Assembly (NCBI GenBank): GCA_003833135.1
Contig: QZLH01000088.1
Location: forward strand, 78,833-142,832
Source of the DNA: Oehlia diaphana
Lineage: Eukaryota > Glomeromycota > Glomeromycetes > Glomerales > Glomeraceae
Direction of reading: 5' to 3'
DNA: 64,000 nucleotides
Translations under genes and position numbers: made by a program
The notes under the pieces: generated by a model
What the model saw: the letters and a program-made list of their open reading frames with translations, nothing else
Told to the model about the DNA's origin: nothing
Databases searched by the model: none
Shown: positions 34,961 through 47,144 of the stretch, piece by piece
Position numbering within the stretch: position 1 is the stretch's first letter
How the letters are laid out: each line of letters begins with the position of its first letter

Positions 34961-36391
34961 TTATTGATAATAATCTGATTCTTCATCCATTTCCTCTTCT
35001 TCAAACCCTTTAGTCCAAAATTTAATAATACCAAGATTTTTATATTTTTTCAAAATTTCCAAATTTTCATTATTTTCAATATCATCAATAAATGTTAAAG
35101 AAAGTAATTTCTTTGGATTTCTGTTTTTCCATCCTATAAAAAATGATTCCCAATCTTCTGGAGAAACATCAGAACTTGAACTACAGAATATTTTTAATTC
35201 ATGAAAATTACTTGGTGAATGATTTACTACAGTTTCCAATACTTCCTTTTTCATTAAATACCCATTTCCACACCAAATTTTAATACTTTCTAAATATTTA
35301 CAATTAATAAATATAGTTTTTAAAATATCTATTTCATCATTATTAAATATAATAAAAAGTTTTCTAATATTTGGACAATATTTAGCAATGGATGAACTTA
35401 AAGCTTTATTCTTTTCACCCACATAAAACATTTTAAGATTCTTTCCATTATTTTCTAAAAATTTAATTACATACTCAGATTTTGGACATTGATAAGGAAT
35501 TTTTAAAATTTCTAATTTAGGGAAATTAGCATATTGTAACTTTTTAAAATCTTCAAAAATTACTCCATCAATAAATGAAAATATAAATTTTTGTAAATTT
35601 GTGAATAAATTAACAAATGAAAATGGTAAACAATTATCATCACTATAAAGTTGTAAGTTTGTTATAGTTTGAGAATGTTTTATTACAGCAGGTATAATAA
35701 TTTCCCAATTAATCCTATCATAAGTTGATAAAGTTAAATTTTTTAATTTATTTTGTGAAAAAATTAATTCTTTTAACCCATTTGAAATAAAATCTTCAAA
35801 TAATATAGAAATTGTTTGTAAATTATGACTTATTTGTGATAATTTAAAGAAAAAGTTTGAAGGAATATTTGAACTACAACATAATTCTGAAAGATCTTTT
35901 GCTCCAGGAAAATAAGGAATAAAAATTTTGGAATGAGAATAATGCTCATAATAATAAGTAAATTTTTCTAAAGAAGAAATTTCATTTGTAAACATTTTAA
36001 TAATTTCATTCACAACTAAACCATATCTATCATTTATAACAACTTTAATTATTGAAACAATTTTATTAATTGAAAGTACTTTGCAAAATTCTGCATAATT
36101 AAATAATGATGAATTTAATGTAGGTGTTGAAATGAAAATTTTATTTTCATATAAGAGATTTTTTGATTCATTAGGAAGATTAGCAATTAATGTACTAAGA
36201 ATTGATAATGACATCCTTAATGAACGTGGTTGATAAGAATTTTTAAAATTCCAAATATTTCTCCACAAAATTCTAATAGCTATTTTACACCAAAGTCGAT
36301 TAACTAACAAACATGAATGTAATGTGAGTTTATCTTCTTCTAAATATTCAAGAATTTCATTCAAACATTCAGTTGGAAGTTGAAAAGCCAT
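34961..36391 (-). CDS. F-box protein with degenerate leucine-rich region
   Basis: Single exon, 476 residues. The N-terminus PTECLNEILEYLEEDKLTL followed by LHSCLLVNRLWCKIAIRILW is a clear F-box, the Skp1-binding motif of SCF ubiquitin ligases. The rest has irregular leucine-rich spacing (LKNLTLSTYDRINW, ITNLQLYSDDN, LEILKIPYQCP, IRKLFIIFNND) and likely forms the substrate-binding part. It ends in an acidic tail (GFEEEEMDEESDYYQ). The layout and length fit the large F-box/LRR family of Rhizophagus. The start at 36391 lies at the first residues before the F-box, just after an A/T homopolymer run. It is divergent from the RING/TPR gene with about 0.8 kb between them. Substrate unknown. Confidence 0.85.
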   Translation of the reverse strand: MAFQLPTECLNEILEYLEEDKLTLHSCLLVNRLWCKIAIRILWRNIWNFKNSYQPRSLRMSLSILSTLIANLPNESKNLLYENKIFISTPTLNSSLFNYAEFCKVLSINKIVSIIKVVINDRYGLVVNEIIKMFTNEISSLEKFTYYYEHYSHSKIFIPYFPGAKDLSELCCSSNIPSNFFFKLSQISHNLQTISILFEDFISNGLKELIFSQNKLKNLTLSTYDRINWEIIIPAVIKHSQTITNLQLYSDDNCLPFSFVNLFTNLQKFIFSFIDGVIFEDFKKLQYANFPKLEILKIPYQCPKSEYVIKFLENNGKNLKMFYVGEKNKALSSSIAKYCPNIRKLFIIFNNDEIDILKTIFINCKYLESIKIWCGNGYLMKKEVLETVVNHSPSNFHELKIFCSSSSDVSPEDWESFFIGWKNRNPKKLLSLTFIDDIENNENLEILKKYKNLGIIKFWTKGFEEEEMDEESDYYQ

Positions 36392-37201
36392 TTTTTTTTT
36401 AAAAAAAAAGAAAAAAAAAATATTGGCGTATAAAAGGATTTTAAATCGTCATCGTACTTTTTGTGTTTTTCAGGACGCACATTGTGTAATCTTATTTTAT
36501 TTGTGTAATGTGTAACAAAATTAAATGGAATTAAATAATTTCGGTGATCATCAGCTGATTTCTTGAACTCCTGGCCTAAATTAAAAATGATTGTCAATCG
36601 CTGCTGTCCTACTGTAATACGTTAAGTCGTTTTTACTATTGCTGCATTATATAACATTATATAACTCTGACCAGAATTATGGTCAAATAATTTTAACTGG
36701 TTAACCAATTTTTTGAGATACCTTACCTTAACCCGATCAACCTTTAGTCTTTAAGATGATCACGTAATACAGGGTTGTCCCTTTTTTTTTGTTGAATTTT
36801 AGGCCGATCCTGTAGAGAGGTTTTATTAATAATGTTTCACATTAATTACATTATTTAAAAAAATAGTACACAATTTCTCTATACCAAAGATTAGAAGAAA
36901 TAATTTTTTAATGAAATTTTAAATAAAATACATGAAACGTATGTTGGACTTACTCCATCACATTTTGATACTACGCCACAATATTAGTAATGATATCATT
37001 GAATAATGATGTGCAACTGTTTGGTTGCACAAATCATACTAAATAAGCTCATTTTGAATGGACGCTTGTTACAATGTAAATTTACACTATTTTTTGCCAA
37101 CTTGCAGTTGCACAAACTTATATTTAAACGAAAATATTATTCCTAAAAATCTTACGCCGGTAGAAGTTTAATTCTTTATTCTTTTGCAACAAAAAAAAAA
37201 T
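36392..37201. promoter_or_regulatory. Shared spacer between divergent F-box and RING/TPR genes
   Basis: About 36960-37200 reappears, reversed, at 56640-56870 in front of the dead RING/TPR copy (shared blocks: ATTAGTAATGATATCATT, TTTGGTTGCACAAAT, GCAAGTTG/CAACTTGC and the segment just before the start). This marks the RING/TPR promoter as part of the duplicated unit. No gene inside. Confidence 0.55.
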
Positions 37202-40200
37202 ATGGAAGGAAGTTCAAGTCAGGTAAATTATAATTTTAAGTAATATTAAATATTTTAATTAATTAAAAGTTGTATTTATAATATTTTTATAAATATGTAG
37301 AGCGGAAGTTCTTCTAGTAATACTGTTCCAGAAATTCACGACTCTGCTTTTTCATATGAAACGGCTTCGCATAAAAACTTCTTCAACAATAGTATTCTTT
37401 TAAAATTAGAAGAGGATGGATTTACAACTCCTGATGAAAAGGCAAAAGAACTTATTAAAGAATTGACCGACATAAAATATTTATCTTCATTAAAATTACT
37501 TTTTGAAAATTTACAAAATGAATTTTCACCTCGAATTCTTCGAGACACTTTAGTTGCCTTAGCGGATCCGACCCCATTCGATTTTTATGAAAAACAAAGT
37601 GTGGCTATATTGGAGTTACATTTAAGAACTTGGGTAACAGTCTTAGAAAGGATATGCTTTTCGCCAATAGTACTTAGTAAAGAACTTCGAGATAAAGTTT
37701 ATGATTCTTTATCAAAATTTGCAGAAATTCATCGTAAAACAACACAAGTTAATGAAATAGGACTTGATAATAATTTTAGATCAAATTTTAACCAATTCAA
37801 TCAACAAAGCAATAATCAAGATGATCAAATTACAGCCAAAAAGCGTAATTATAACATTGACTTCTTGTTAATCCACTTACGAGACACACTCCATAGTTTG
37901 CGTGATGATGAAACTTGGTTTCAAGAAATTATACGAAGAACTAAAGAATTACTTAAAGCTGCATTGAATATTACCCCAGGAGTTTTATCAGCAGCAGGAG
38001 TCGCTCTTCCAAATGATAATTGTTCAATCTTATCAATGCTTACACAAATACGCAAAAGCTTAAGTTTTAAATATCCAGTAGCACCTTATTATGTAGATTG
38101 GAGAATTATGCTGATGATTCAACATAATCTTTTTACTTGGTCTGAAGGTACTGAAATGATAATTAGTAAAAAATTCTGTGAATTGATATTAATGGAACAT
38201 CTTTGGAGCTTTTTGGAAAGAGAATGGATTGACGTAACTAATAAATCTATTTTAGATTCTCAAACAAAATTCGATGAAGTATCAAATAAAGTTACTAAAG
38301 CTTTAAAAAACACTGGAAGTTTCTTAAATGATCTCGCTGGAAATGAACCTATTGCATTACCACATACTTTATGGTTTGGAATATTGGATCTTGCACAAAA
38401 CCTTATTCAAAAATCTACTCAAACTTCTACATATGGTCTTTGTTATTATTTAGCAATTGAATCACTTAATAAAGCTCCAAGTAGTTTCATTCAATTTAAA
38501 GCAGTTGAAATTTTATTACATTTACATAATATTGATAGTAATATGTTTTCAATGATTGAGGATGATTTTGATCAATATATAAAAAAATTAAATGAAAATA
38601 AATCATCAGATTTTTCAGAAAAATTTCAAAATTTATTATTATTTATTAAAGAAAAATATCTTGAAGACTTAAAAATTTCAAGTGAAAATATTGGAAAAGA
38701 AAAGAAAGGAAAAGGAAAAAGTTTAAATAAAAATTCATATTTAAAAAGAGAACAGGCATCTAATTCTGATGTTATAGATATTATAGCAAATGAAATGACT
38801 TGTCCAGTTAGTAGTGAACCAGAGGATCAATTATGTATTTTAAAATGTCAACATATATTATCATTAAATAATTTAAAATTATTAAAACGAAAAATTTGTC
38901 CTAAATGTCGAGAAAAAATTGAAGAAAATGATATCAGATATTTACCACAAAATTCTATTTATAAAAATTTATATACTAAATTTTCTGAATCTGGACATAT
39001 TATACCTCCAATTAAATTAGAAAATTCAGATCAAATATATGATAGTGATGATTCAGATAATTCAGAAGCTGATCTTATATTAGCTAAAAAGAAAAAATCT
39101 ATAAATTCAATTATTAAATTAAATTCAAATATATCATTATCATCAATACTTTCAAGAAATTCAAAAAAACAACATCCAACATATCAAAATATTATAAAAG
39201 AAATAAATGAAAAACATTATGAAAAAGCTGAATCATTGTGTAATGAATTTTTAAAATTTTTTCCTAAAAGTTATTCTTTAAGATGTATTTTAGGTTATAT
39301 TTATAGATGTCTTAAAAATTATGAACAAGCACACTTCTATTTAAAAAAAGCCATTAATTTAAAACCAAAAGAACCAATTGCTTATTTAATTCGTGGAGAA
39401 ATATTTTTTTGGCAAAGTAATTATAATGAAGCAATAAATAATTTAGAAAAATCAAAAAATTATAAGGCTAAAATAAATAACTTATATATAATACTTGGAA
39501 ATAGTTACTTATTTTGTAATAATTATGTTGATGCATATTATTATTATAATATTGTATTAAAAAATAATCCAGATAATTATTTATGTTTTAAGCATAGAGC
39601 ATATAGCCATGAAAAGCAGTATAAGTTTCCAGAAGCTTTAAAAATATTAGATAAACTGCTGAATACCAACAAGGATGATTCTTTAATTTTATGTTATTAT
39701 GGAGAAATTTTATGTAATATGAAACAATATAGTAAAGCTATATCATATTTTACAAAAGCAAATGTTATTGATCCAGAAAATACTCATAATTTAAATAAGA
39801 GAGCTATTACATATTATAATATTCAAGATTATAATAAAGTTTTATTAGATCTTGATAAAGTTATACAATTAGATCCATTAAATAGTTTAGCATATTATTT
39901 CAAGTGTCTAACTTATTATACAAAAAAAGATATTGATAATGCTATAATGGTATTTAAAAAGTGTAAAGAATTATTAGATTTTAATGATACATTAGTAGCA
40001 AAAATTCAACTATTTCATCTGGAATGTTTACTGAATAAAAATAATTCTACAGAATTAAATAATATATTGACAAAAATTAATCAAATTTCTAATATTAGAG
40101 ATTATAAATTATTAATTTTAGTTAGATGCAAAGTATATGTAGAATTAAAAATGTATCATGAAGCAATGTTAGACTTGAATTTGTTATATGATAAATCTGT

Positions 40201-41225
40201 TAGTTATAGTGATTATATCTCACATATTTATTTATTACAAGAATACACTGATTTTTGGTTATATTTAAATGTTAATAATAACAATAATAATCTTTTCAAT
40301 CTTGGAATTGTTAATGAATTTAGCAAGCACATGTATAAAAGTAAGAGAATGTTTATTTTGTTAATTTCTTATAATGTTTAATAATTAATCTATTAATTAA
40401 TAAATTATTTTAGAAACAAATGTTTATTTTATATCAAATCTGGTAAATTTAAATAGTGAACTTCATCAACTTCAAGAAAATGATATAAATAGGTAAGTGG
40501 ATGTATTTATTATATTTTAAAATTTTCAAAAATTGTGGTAAATATTTTAATTTTAAATTTTTAGTTTATCAGAAAAGATAATAAGTTCAAAAAATGAAGA
40601 GCTTTATTTGAATTTGCCCATGCTATATTTTAATTGGAGAGTTATTTGGAAAATAAATGTTAAAGAAATACTAAATATAGATTGCTTTATAAAATTTATA
40701 ATTAAAAGCACTGTAAGTTTTATTAATTGCTAAAATCTCTTTTTTCACTATTAAAAATGTTATTTTTAATTAATATGTGGAATTATTATAGAATTCTGAA
40801 CAGTATAAGAATTCTGAACTAGAACATTATGAACATGTGTTAAAATATGAAGATGTGTTAAAACTTGAGGGATTAGGTTGGATTGAATATCAGCTTCCAA
40901 AAGATGTAAAAAATAATTATGTTCAACTTTTGGTTGAAATAAATGGTTCTATTAATATGGTATATTTCTATTTTACTTGTAACTTTCTATTTAAAAGAAA
41001 CTTGATTTTAGTAACTTATCATTATTTATTAATTAATAGCAAATAGATTATGTTCGAAATGGGTATAATAAGGAAGAGATAACTTACATTCATAACATTG
41101 GTGATTTATTACCAAATTTTCATAAAATTTGTCCAAATATTCCAGAAATTTTTGAAGATAAATATTTTTCAAGAAAAGAAATGGAAAATTTGCTTGAGCT
41201 GAAAGATATAATTAACCACCTATAA
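37202..41225 (+). CDS. RING/U-box-like protein with tetratricopeptide repeats
   Basis: Six exons (37202-37222, 37301-40340, 40414-40492, 40565-40712, 40792-40959, 41040-41225) join in one frame to about 1213 residues. The first exon encodes only MEGSSSQ; its presence is supported by the duplicate at 56633. A helical region of about 500 residues precedes a Cys/His module at about 506-560: MTCPVSSEPEDQLCILKCQH ... ICPKCREKI, a RING- or U-box-like fold suggesting ubiquitin ligase activity. An acidic linker (DSDDSDNSEADLI) follows, then about seven TPRs at roughly 640-950 (for example NYEQAHFYLKKAINLKPKEP and QYSKAISYFTKANVIDPEN). The C-terminus includes LGWIEYQLPKDVKNNYVQLL, of unknown fold. TPRs usually bind partner proteins. 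The substrate is unknown. Confidence 0.85.
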
Positions 41226-41591
41226 CTGTTTTTTTTTAATTATTTTAAATTAATACTGTTGTAATTTTTTTCATTTGTAATATTTCAAAATTAATAAATT
41301 CATTTTATTTATTATAAATAAACTTCAATTTAAACTAAATATTTTAAAACTTTAGACAGCACTGAATCTTGACCTAAACTTAAAAGGTGAAAGATCAAAA
41401 AAAAAAATAGAAAGAAAAAAAATAGTAAATAAATAATTAGGAAAAAAATATTATCAAAATAAAAATCGGAGATACTTACCATATCACTACAGCATCTTAC
41501 CATTCACTGATCAGGTGAAAGAATGAAAAATTATTAGCAAAAAAAATTATTATTGAAAATGAGGATTGAAAAAAAGGATTACCATAACAAC
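41226..41591. other. 3' spacer of the RING/TPR gene
   Basis: A-rich spacer; nothing supported. Confidence 0.5.
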
Positions 41592-42046
41592 AGGACCCAG
41601 AAATATATAATATAAGGGTCAGGTGGCGAAAAATTTTTTTGCTATGAGCTGTACGCAGAGACTTTTTATATGAGTAGTACGCATAATTGACACCACAAAA
41701 TTATATTATCATGATTTCTATATTATTTGAAAAAATAGAATTTATTCTAATTTACTATTTTTTCAATAATATTTTTCTAAAATTTCACTTCTTAACCCTT
41801 AGAATTTTCTTTCAATTAATACTAAATATGTATTACAATGCGGTTAACGTACAGTAAATATATTATAAAAATACGCAAACTAATTTTTTACATATAAAAA
41901 TTTTGATAAAAAATACGCAATCTTGATGCCTAACTATGGATGAAAATTTCTTAAATTGTACGCAAATCAAAACTTTACTCCGTCTAATTCCACTAGATGG
42001 CGACTCATCTGTGTACCCTACCCCTGTATGTATATTTCTGGGTCCT
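41592..42046. mobile_element. Non-autonomous DNA element, 455 bp
   Basis: Terminal inverted repeats AGGACCCAGAAATATA (left) and TATATTTCTGGGTCCT (right) match over 16 bp. Flanks ATAACAAC (41584-41591) and ATAACACC (42047-42054) are an 8-bp duplication with one change, as in hAT elements. The inside has repeated TACGCA motifs but no transposase. Confidence 0.75.
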
Positions 42047-43871
42047 ATAACACCGCAATATCAATCTGATCACTGATTTAGGTTCAAGTCTAAAAAAAAA
42101 AGAATGTACTCATATAACAATAAAAAAAAAAAATACAGTATATAAAAAATTATACAAAAAAAATAGTGTAGACTATAAAGGACACATTAAAAGAAAAATG
42201 TTCAGTTTTATAAAGCAAAACTGAAAAAATAAATTAAAAAAAAAACCAGTTTAAAAATAAACTGAAATAAAAATTGAAAAAAATATTTCAGTTTTGAAAA
42301 AAAAACCGAAAAAATAAATTCGAAAAAAAAAATTCAGAAAGACAAACTGAAAAAAGAAGGAATATTGATAATTTAAGTAAAAGAACTATTGTGTATTATA
42401 TTTTTCAATAATATGACAATATATTGAAATTTTTTTTATGTAAATTAAGCTCATTATTTTACTAGTTATTGATTAATTTATAAAATTAATATTGTAAAAT
42501 CGTATGAACTATAACTAACTACACGATCGCAATTATATAGCTTTCGCTAGTACCTGGAGTCAACATCTATTACAATTTCTAAAAGAAACGAGAATGTTCT
42601 CTTCAATCTCAGGGGAGCTTTCTAAATTCATAGACAGATAAAGGAATTCCTACTATATGACAGTTTTCATAAGTGAAATATAAATGTATAATTTTAATGA
42701 TAACCATATTACCAAAATATATCAGTAGAATTTATACACCAACTTAATTGAGTCTTATAATGAAATTTCAATATAATTAACGGTTTTAAAAACTATAATG
42801 GCGGAAAATTTTATACAAATCAAATAGTATTGTTGTCTTGTTCATATTGCAGGTTATGCTGTTATACTCAGGTTTAACTCAAGATCATGTGAGAAACTAT
42901 TTATCGTATAATTTTTTTATCAACAATAATATAAAATCTGATATATTAATATTAAATAATTTTTGAGAATGATCTTTTCTTAAAACTTCAAAAACACTAT
43001 GGCTTTAATTCCAAGATACTAGGAAAAATATTAGTAGCGTTAGTTATACTCAGTGTCTAAAATTAGCTTGCGAAACATACATTAAATAAGCACATACGGA
43101 ATAGCCTGAGCGTTAAAGTTTTTGATTTTAAAAAGATTTGGACTCGTTTATTTGAAATGACTTTTAAAATGAAATTCAAGTTTGAAAAATGCATAATTAA
43201 TAATTGTACAAAATGATGATATTTTAAGCTTCTCTATTATAACCTTATATAGAAATTTTGGCTGAATAATATATCAATTTAAAATGGATTAAAATGGATT
43301 GGTATTACAGAAATGTGCACTAATCCAAATTAATGTTGGTAATGTTTAAATGGTTTATATTTTTATGGAAAATCAAATTAATTAATTTTCTATAATATCA
43401 AATAAATATTAAATATTTCAAATTAAAAGACTTTTAACGTCAAAAATTTTTTGTTATTGAAGATTAATTTGTTTTTATAATTTTAAGTTATAAAAAAGAA
43501 TATAAAATTTAATAATTTTATCAATACAAAATATAAAAGTTAATTGTTTAAAAAATAAGAGTAATTTATTTTAATAGAAGTTTGTAATAAGAAAATATAC
43601 ACAAGATATTTATTAAACCGAATATATATTAGATGTAAATATTCCATTTCTTTTATATCCATTATTATTTATATATGAATTTTATTGAGCAAAACTTTAT
43701 AGTAAAAAATAATGCGAGTATATAATCTAATTTTAAAAATTTGTTCATTTTATACAGTAAAAAGAAAAATAAGTTTTATTAAAAACTAAATAAGCTATAA
43801 ATCACACATTGACATTTTTGTTAATATTCATTGTAAATTTTATTTCCCTTTTCTTCTTTTTTCTTTGATCC
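42047..43871. other. Spacer, including LamG-like copy G 3' flank
   Basis: 42180-42360 is an A-rich run of degenerate AAACTGAAAAAATAAATT units. From about 43400 the sequence matches the 3' flanks of LamG-like copies E and H. No gene seen. Confidence 0.45.
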
Positions 43872-44805
43872 TTAACAGAATGGTCGTTGGTTCTAAATTT
43901 AAATAATTTGTAAGATTAAAATATATTCAGTTAAAATATATTATACATATAAATATAATTACTATGAACAACAAATAATTGTATGTAACAGTATGAATGT
44001 GCCATACCAGGTAATTTTTCATCACCTCTTCGTTAGATAGACGCCAGTTAAAATAACGAAAATTTCTATTTTAATAAAAATGACTAATACTTAATACAAA
44101 AATTTTTAATTTATGAAAATTATTATGAAAAATCGTACCCTATTTCGCCATCAACGCACCACCCAATATCCAACTGCTTATCATTGAATTTAACTCTATG
44201 CATTTGAACATTTTCGATGGCATAGAATGCGGTCCATACACCATTTATGAAGATATCCATTCTTTTTTCAGGATCAGAAAGTGTGTAAGTTATATGGTAC
44301 CATTTGTTTAACAAAAGTCCATCCCCAACTGTATTAATTCCTAAATTATCATTCCAGTTACCCGTGAAACGGGGATGTAATTTGGAATTATTTGCATGTA
44401 AGAAAAGTCCAGGCGTGCGTACAAGTTTTTCTCTCTCATTACCACCACCTAAATGTATTTTCAAGTGTAGTCAATTTAATCGTAATTTTAAACGTAAAAA
44501 AAAATAATCTAATAAACGTTCCTACCTTTACGAAAAATAGTGGCCCAATCAGAATAATGACTCTTAAGTTTTATTCGTAGTGTCACTGACAATTCATCAT
44601 CCACCTCGGGTAATTCAACATGTTGCACTGTGATACATTGTTTTTCTTTTAATTTAATAGGCTCCGAGATAATTTCATAGAATTCTTTTACAAAAAATTT
44701 CTTCATCTTCTTTGATAGAAAACAAACTAATATTAATTTAATTAATGTTATACTAAAATGATTCTTATCACAATAATGAAGTTGCTCCTGATTATTCAAA
44801 TACAA
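43872..44805 (-). CDS. Membrane-anchored LamG-like protein (copy G)
   Basis: Four exons (44805-44526, 44448-44139, 44065-44008, 43892-43872) give an open 222-residue protein, the best intact single-domain member here. A hydrophobic segment near residues 19-32 (ITLIKLILVCFL) is followed by KKMKK, suggesting a signal-anchor. The LamG-like core has LPEVDDELSVTLRIKLKSHY, GLFLHANNSKLHPRFTGNW, NKWYHITYTLSDPEKRMD, INGVWTAFYAIENVQM, and NFRYFNWRLSNEEVMKNYL. The last exon is 21 nt and encodes NQRPFC plus stop. Concanavalin A-like folds often bind sugars, but no binding residues can be named here. Function unknown. Confidence 0.75.
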
Positions 44806-46492
44806 GATGAGTCCAGGTTTGTGGCACAGCCACCCGAAAAAATTTCAGCATTAAAAGGTTGGCATTACTTAATATAGGTACCCGCAATGCCGATCATTAT
44901 AATTCTGCCCAAAATTGCACGTTCAGTTGTTAGTTACAAATAAAATTTTCGATATGATTTTGACATAATAATGTAATAAACGAGTTTTTACCTGTTTGCA
45001 AGTCTACTTTGGTAGAGAAAATTACGGAAATGGTTAGCAATACGGTATTATTAAAATTCAGCTTACGATAGGTTTTCAAACTGCTTTTTGTAATTTTTTT
45101 GAATATAACAATCGTCATTAGAGACGGAATTACATAATGCTGGTTAAATTATATACATAGAAAGAAAGACCTTTGTATTACTGATGACGTTAATGTAATT
45201 ATTACCTTAAAATTTCACGAGTTCTGCAATAAATTTTTATAATTTATTAAAAGATAAAATATCGACCATAAATTATCATATTTTATTATGGACAATTGAA
45301 TAATGAGAAAACAAAAATATAAAGCTCTTTCCAAATAGTTTTCATTTTATATATAATACCTATTTGAAACATTTTGGAAGCTATACAGCTATAGAATACA
45401 CCATTTATATAAATATCTTGTGGGTATACATGATCATAGTGATCACATGATGTTCAGTATACTTCGAAAATAATTCTCTTTGGTTACAAAAAGATAACAT
45501 CATGGTTACACGTATTTAAAAAAAAGGATTTGATTTCTATTTTTGGGTTGTTGTTTTATTATTTTCTCTTTTATTTCCTTAAAATAATTAGTTATTTCTC
45601 ACTCTATCGTGTATATTTAAATTGATTAGTACAAAAAGTTTCTAGAAATAGTCTTTAATTTCGTAAGTTAATGAAATTATGTAATAAATAAATTAAATTA
45701 TAAACAAAATGTTGTATTCCGCGATGATAATAAATACAATTTACTTTCGTTTCTAAATATATTTTTCATTTCATGTTTTTGATAAATTTTGGAATACATA
45801 ACATTTATTTATTCATTTTATAAAAAGAAATTTTGAATAAAAAATTATTATGAAAAATTCTTACATTTTTATTTTCATTGTACAGTAAGTATTTTACATT
45901 TTTAATAAACAACATGTAGAAAAAATAATTCAAGCTCTTAAAATAACAATACTCGATCATGAATCTGTAATATTTCAAAATTTTCATCATAAATACTAAC
46001 CTTAATAATAATATTAAAAAAACTTTTTTCATTTCCAAACCTTTTATTATACAGAAAATATTGTATGTTTAATTAAAACTTGACGATAGTAATAAAACTT
46101 TTTTTAAATATTTTTTATTAGCAAAGCACTTAACTTACATTTGTTTCAATACTTTCAATAATCTTATAATACTGACTTTGAATTTAAACCGTATTTATAT
46201 AATTTTGGAGTAAATTCTTCTAATTATTTTTCGTTCAATTATTTCATTGCTTCTTAGATTATCTTATCTCTTATTATCTTTTGTAATTATAATGAATTTC
46301 AAGCGTTTAATTTTATTGTTGACCATGTGTTATTTCTGTTGTACAGATTGCATAGGCGTACAAATTGCACAAATTCGAAATTTATGAATTTATGCACGAT
46401 ATATATTTGCAAAACAAATCGAAACTTTACACAACTTTCTCATTTTCAAAATTTCGAGACTTTTATTTTTACAAAATTAAAAAAATCATATT
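44806..46492. other. Spacer with kinase-type upstream region
   Basis: No gene seen up to about 46060. From 46070 the sequence resembles the upstream region of kinase copy 2 (23230-23640). Confidence 0.5.
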
Positions 46493-47140
46493 ATGAATGA
46501 TATTCGAGAAGATGTTGTTTGGGCTGCTTTAAACAAAGCATATGCATTATTAGATCTCAATATAAATGATTTGGATAAACAATATGAATCTAGAAAAAAA
46601 ATTTGCTCTTGCTGATGAATCTCTTACAGAGGATAAAAAATCAGAAATAATAAAAATGTTAAATGAATTATGATCTTGCAATGAAAATAATAAACGGAAT
46701 GAGGCTAAAAATAGTATCAGGAATTCCTTTAAATATAAGAAATTAATGGAACAGTGTTAATAAAATTTCAAAACTATCAAGATGAAAGCCAAAAACAAAT
46801 AATTTCTGATCAACATCAGCAATTAAGTAATTCAACTGATTCAACTCAACTGATTCAACAGACATAAATTATACTAGTAAATTTATCAATTTGAAAATTT
46901 TCCTGAACAAAAAAAATGCAACAGGAGGTAGTAGTATCATTTTGAGATATATTGTATTTAATAATATACTAACATTCATATTTTTTAATTAAATAAAATA
47001 CGAAATAGAAGAACAAGAAGGTATATACAGTACAATAATTTATTAATATTTAACATTTAATTTTATTCTAAATATATATGTGATAAACCTTATAGTTTTG
47101 AACATGGTAGGTATTCTTAGCTTTAAATAAATAAATTACT
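46493..47140 (+). pseudogene. Gutted kinase copy (copy 3)
   Basis: Starts like the other kinases (MNDIREDVVWAALNKAYAL), frameshifts within an A run near 46600, then jumps from the codons after KMLNE directly to the late kinase segment (YDLAMKIINGMR-type). The glycine loop, HRD and DLG are all lost. The tail follows with small indels, including the 12-nt microexon AAGAACAAGAAG with its AATAG acceptor and GTATAT donor at about 47009-47020. It ends abruptly where the dead RING/TPR copy begins on the other strand. Confidence 0.85.
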
Positions 47141-47144
47141 AGTG

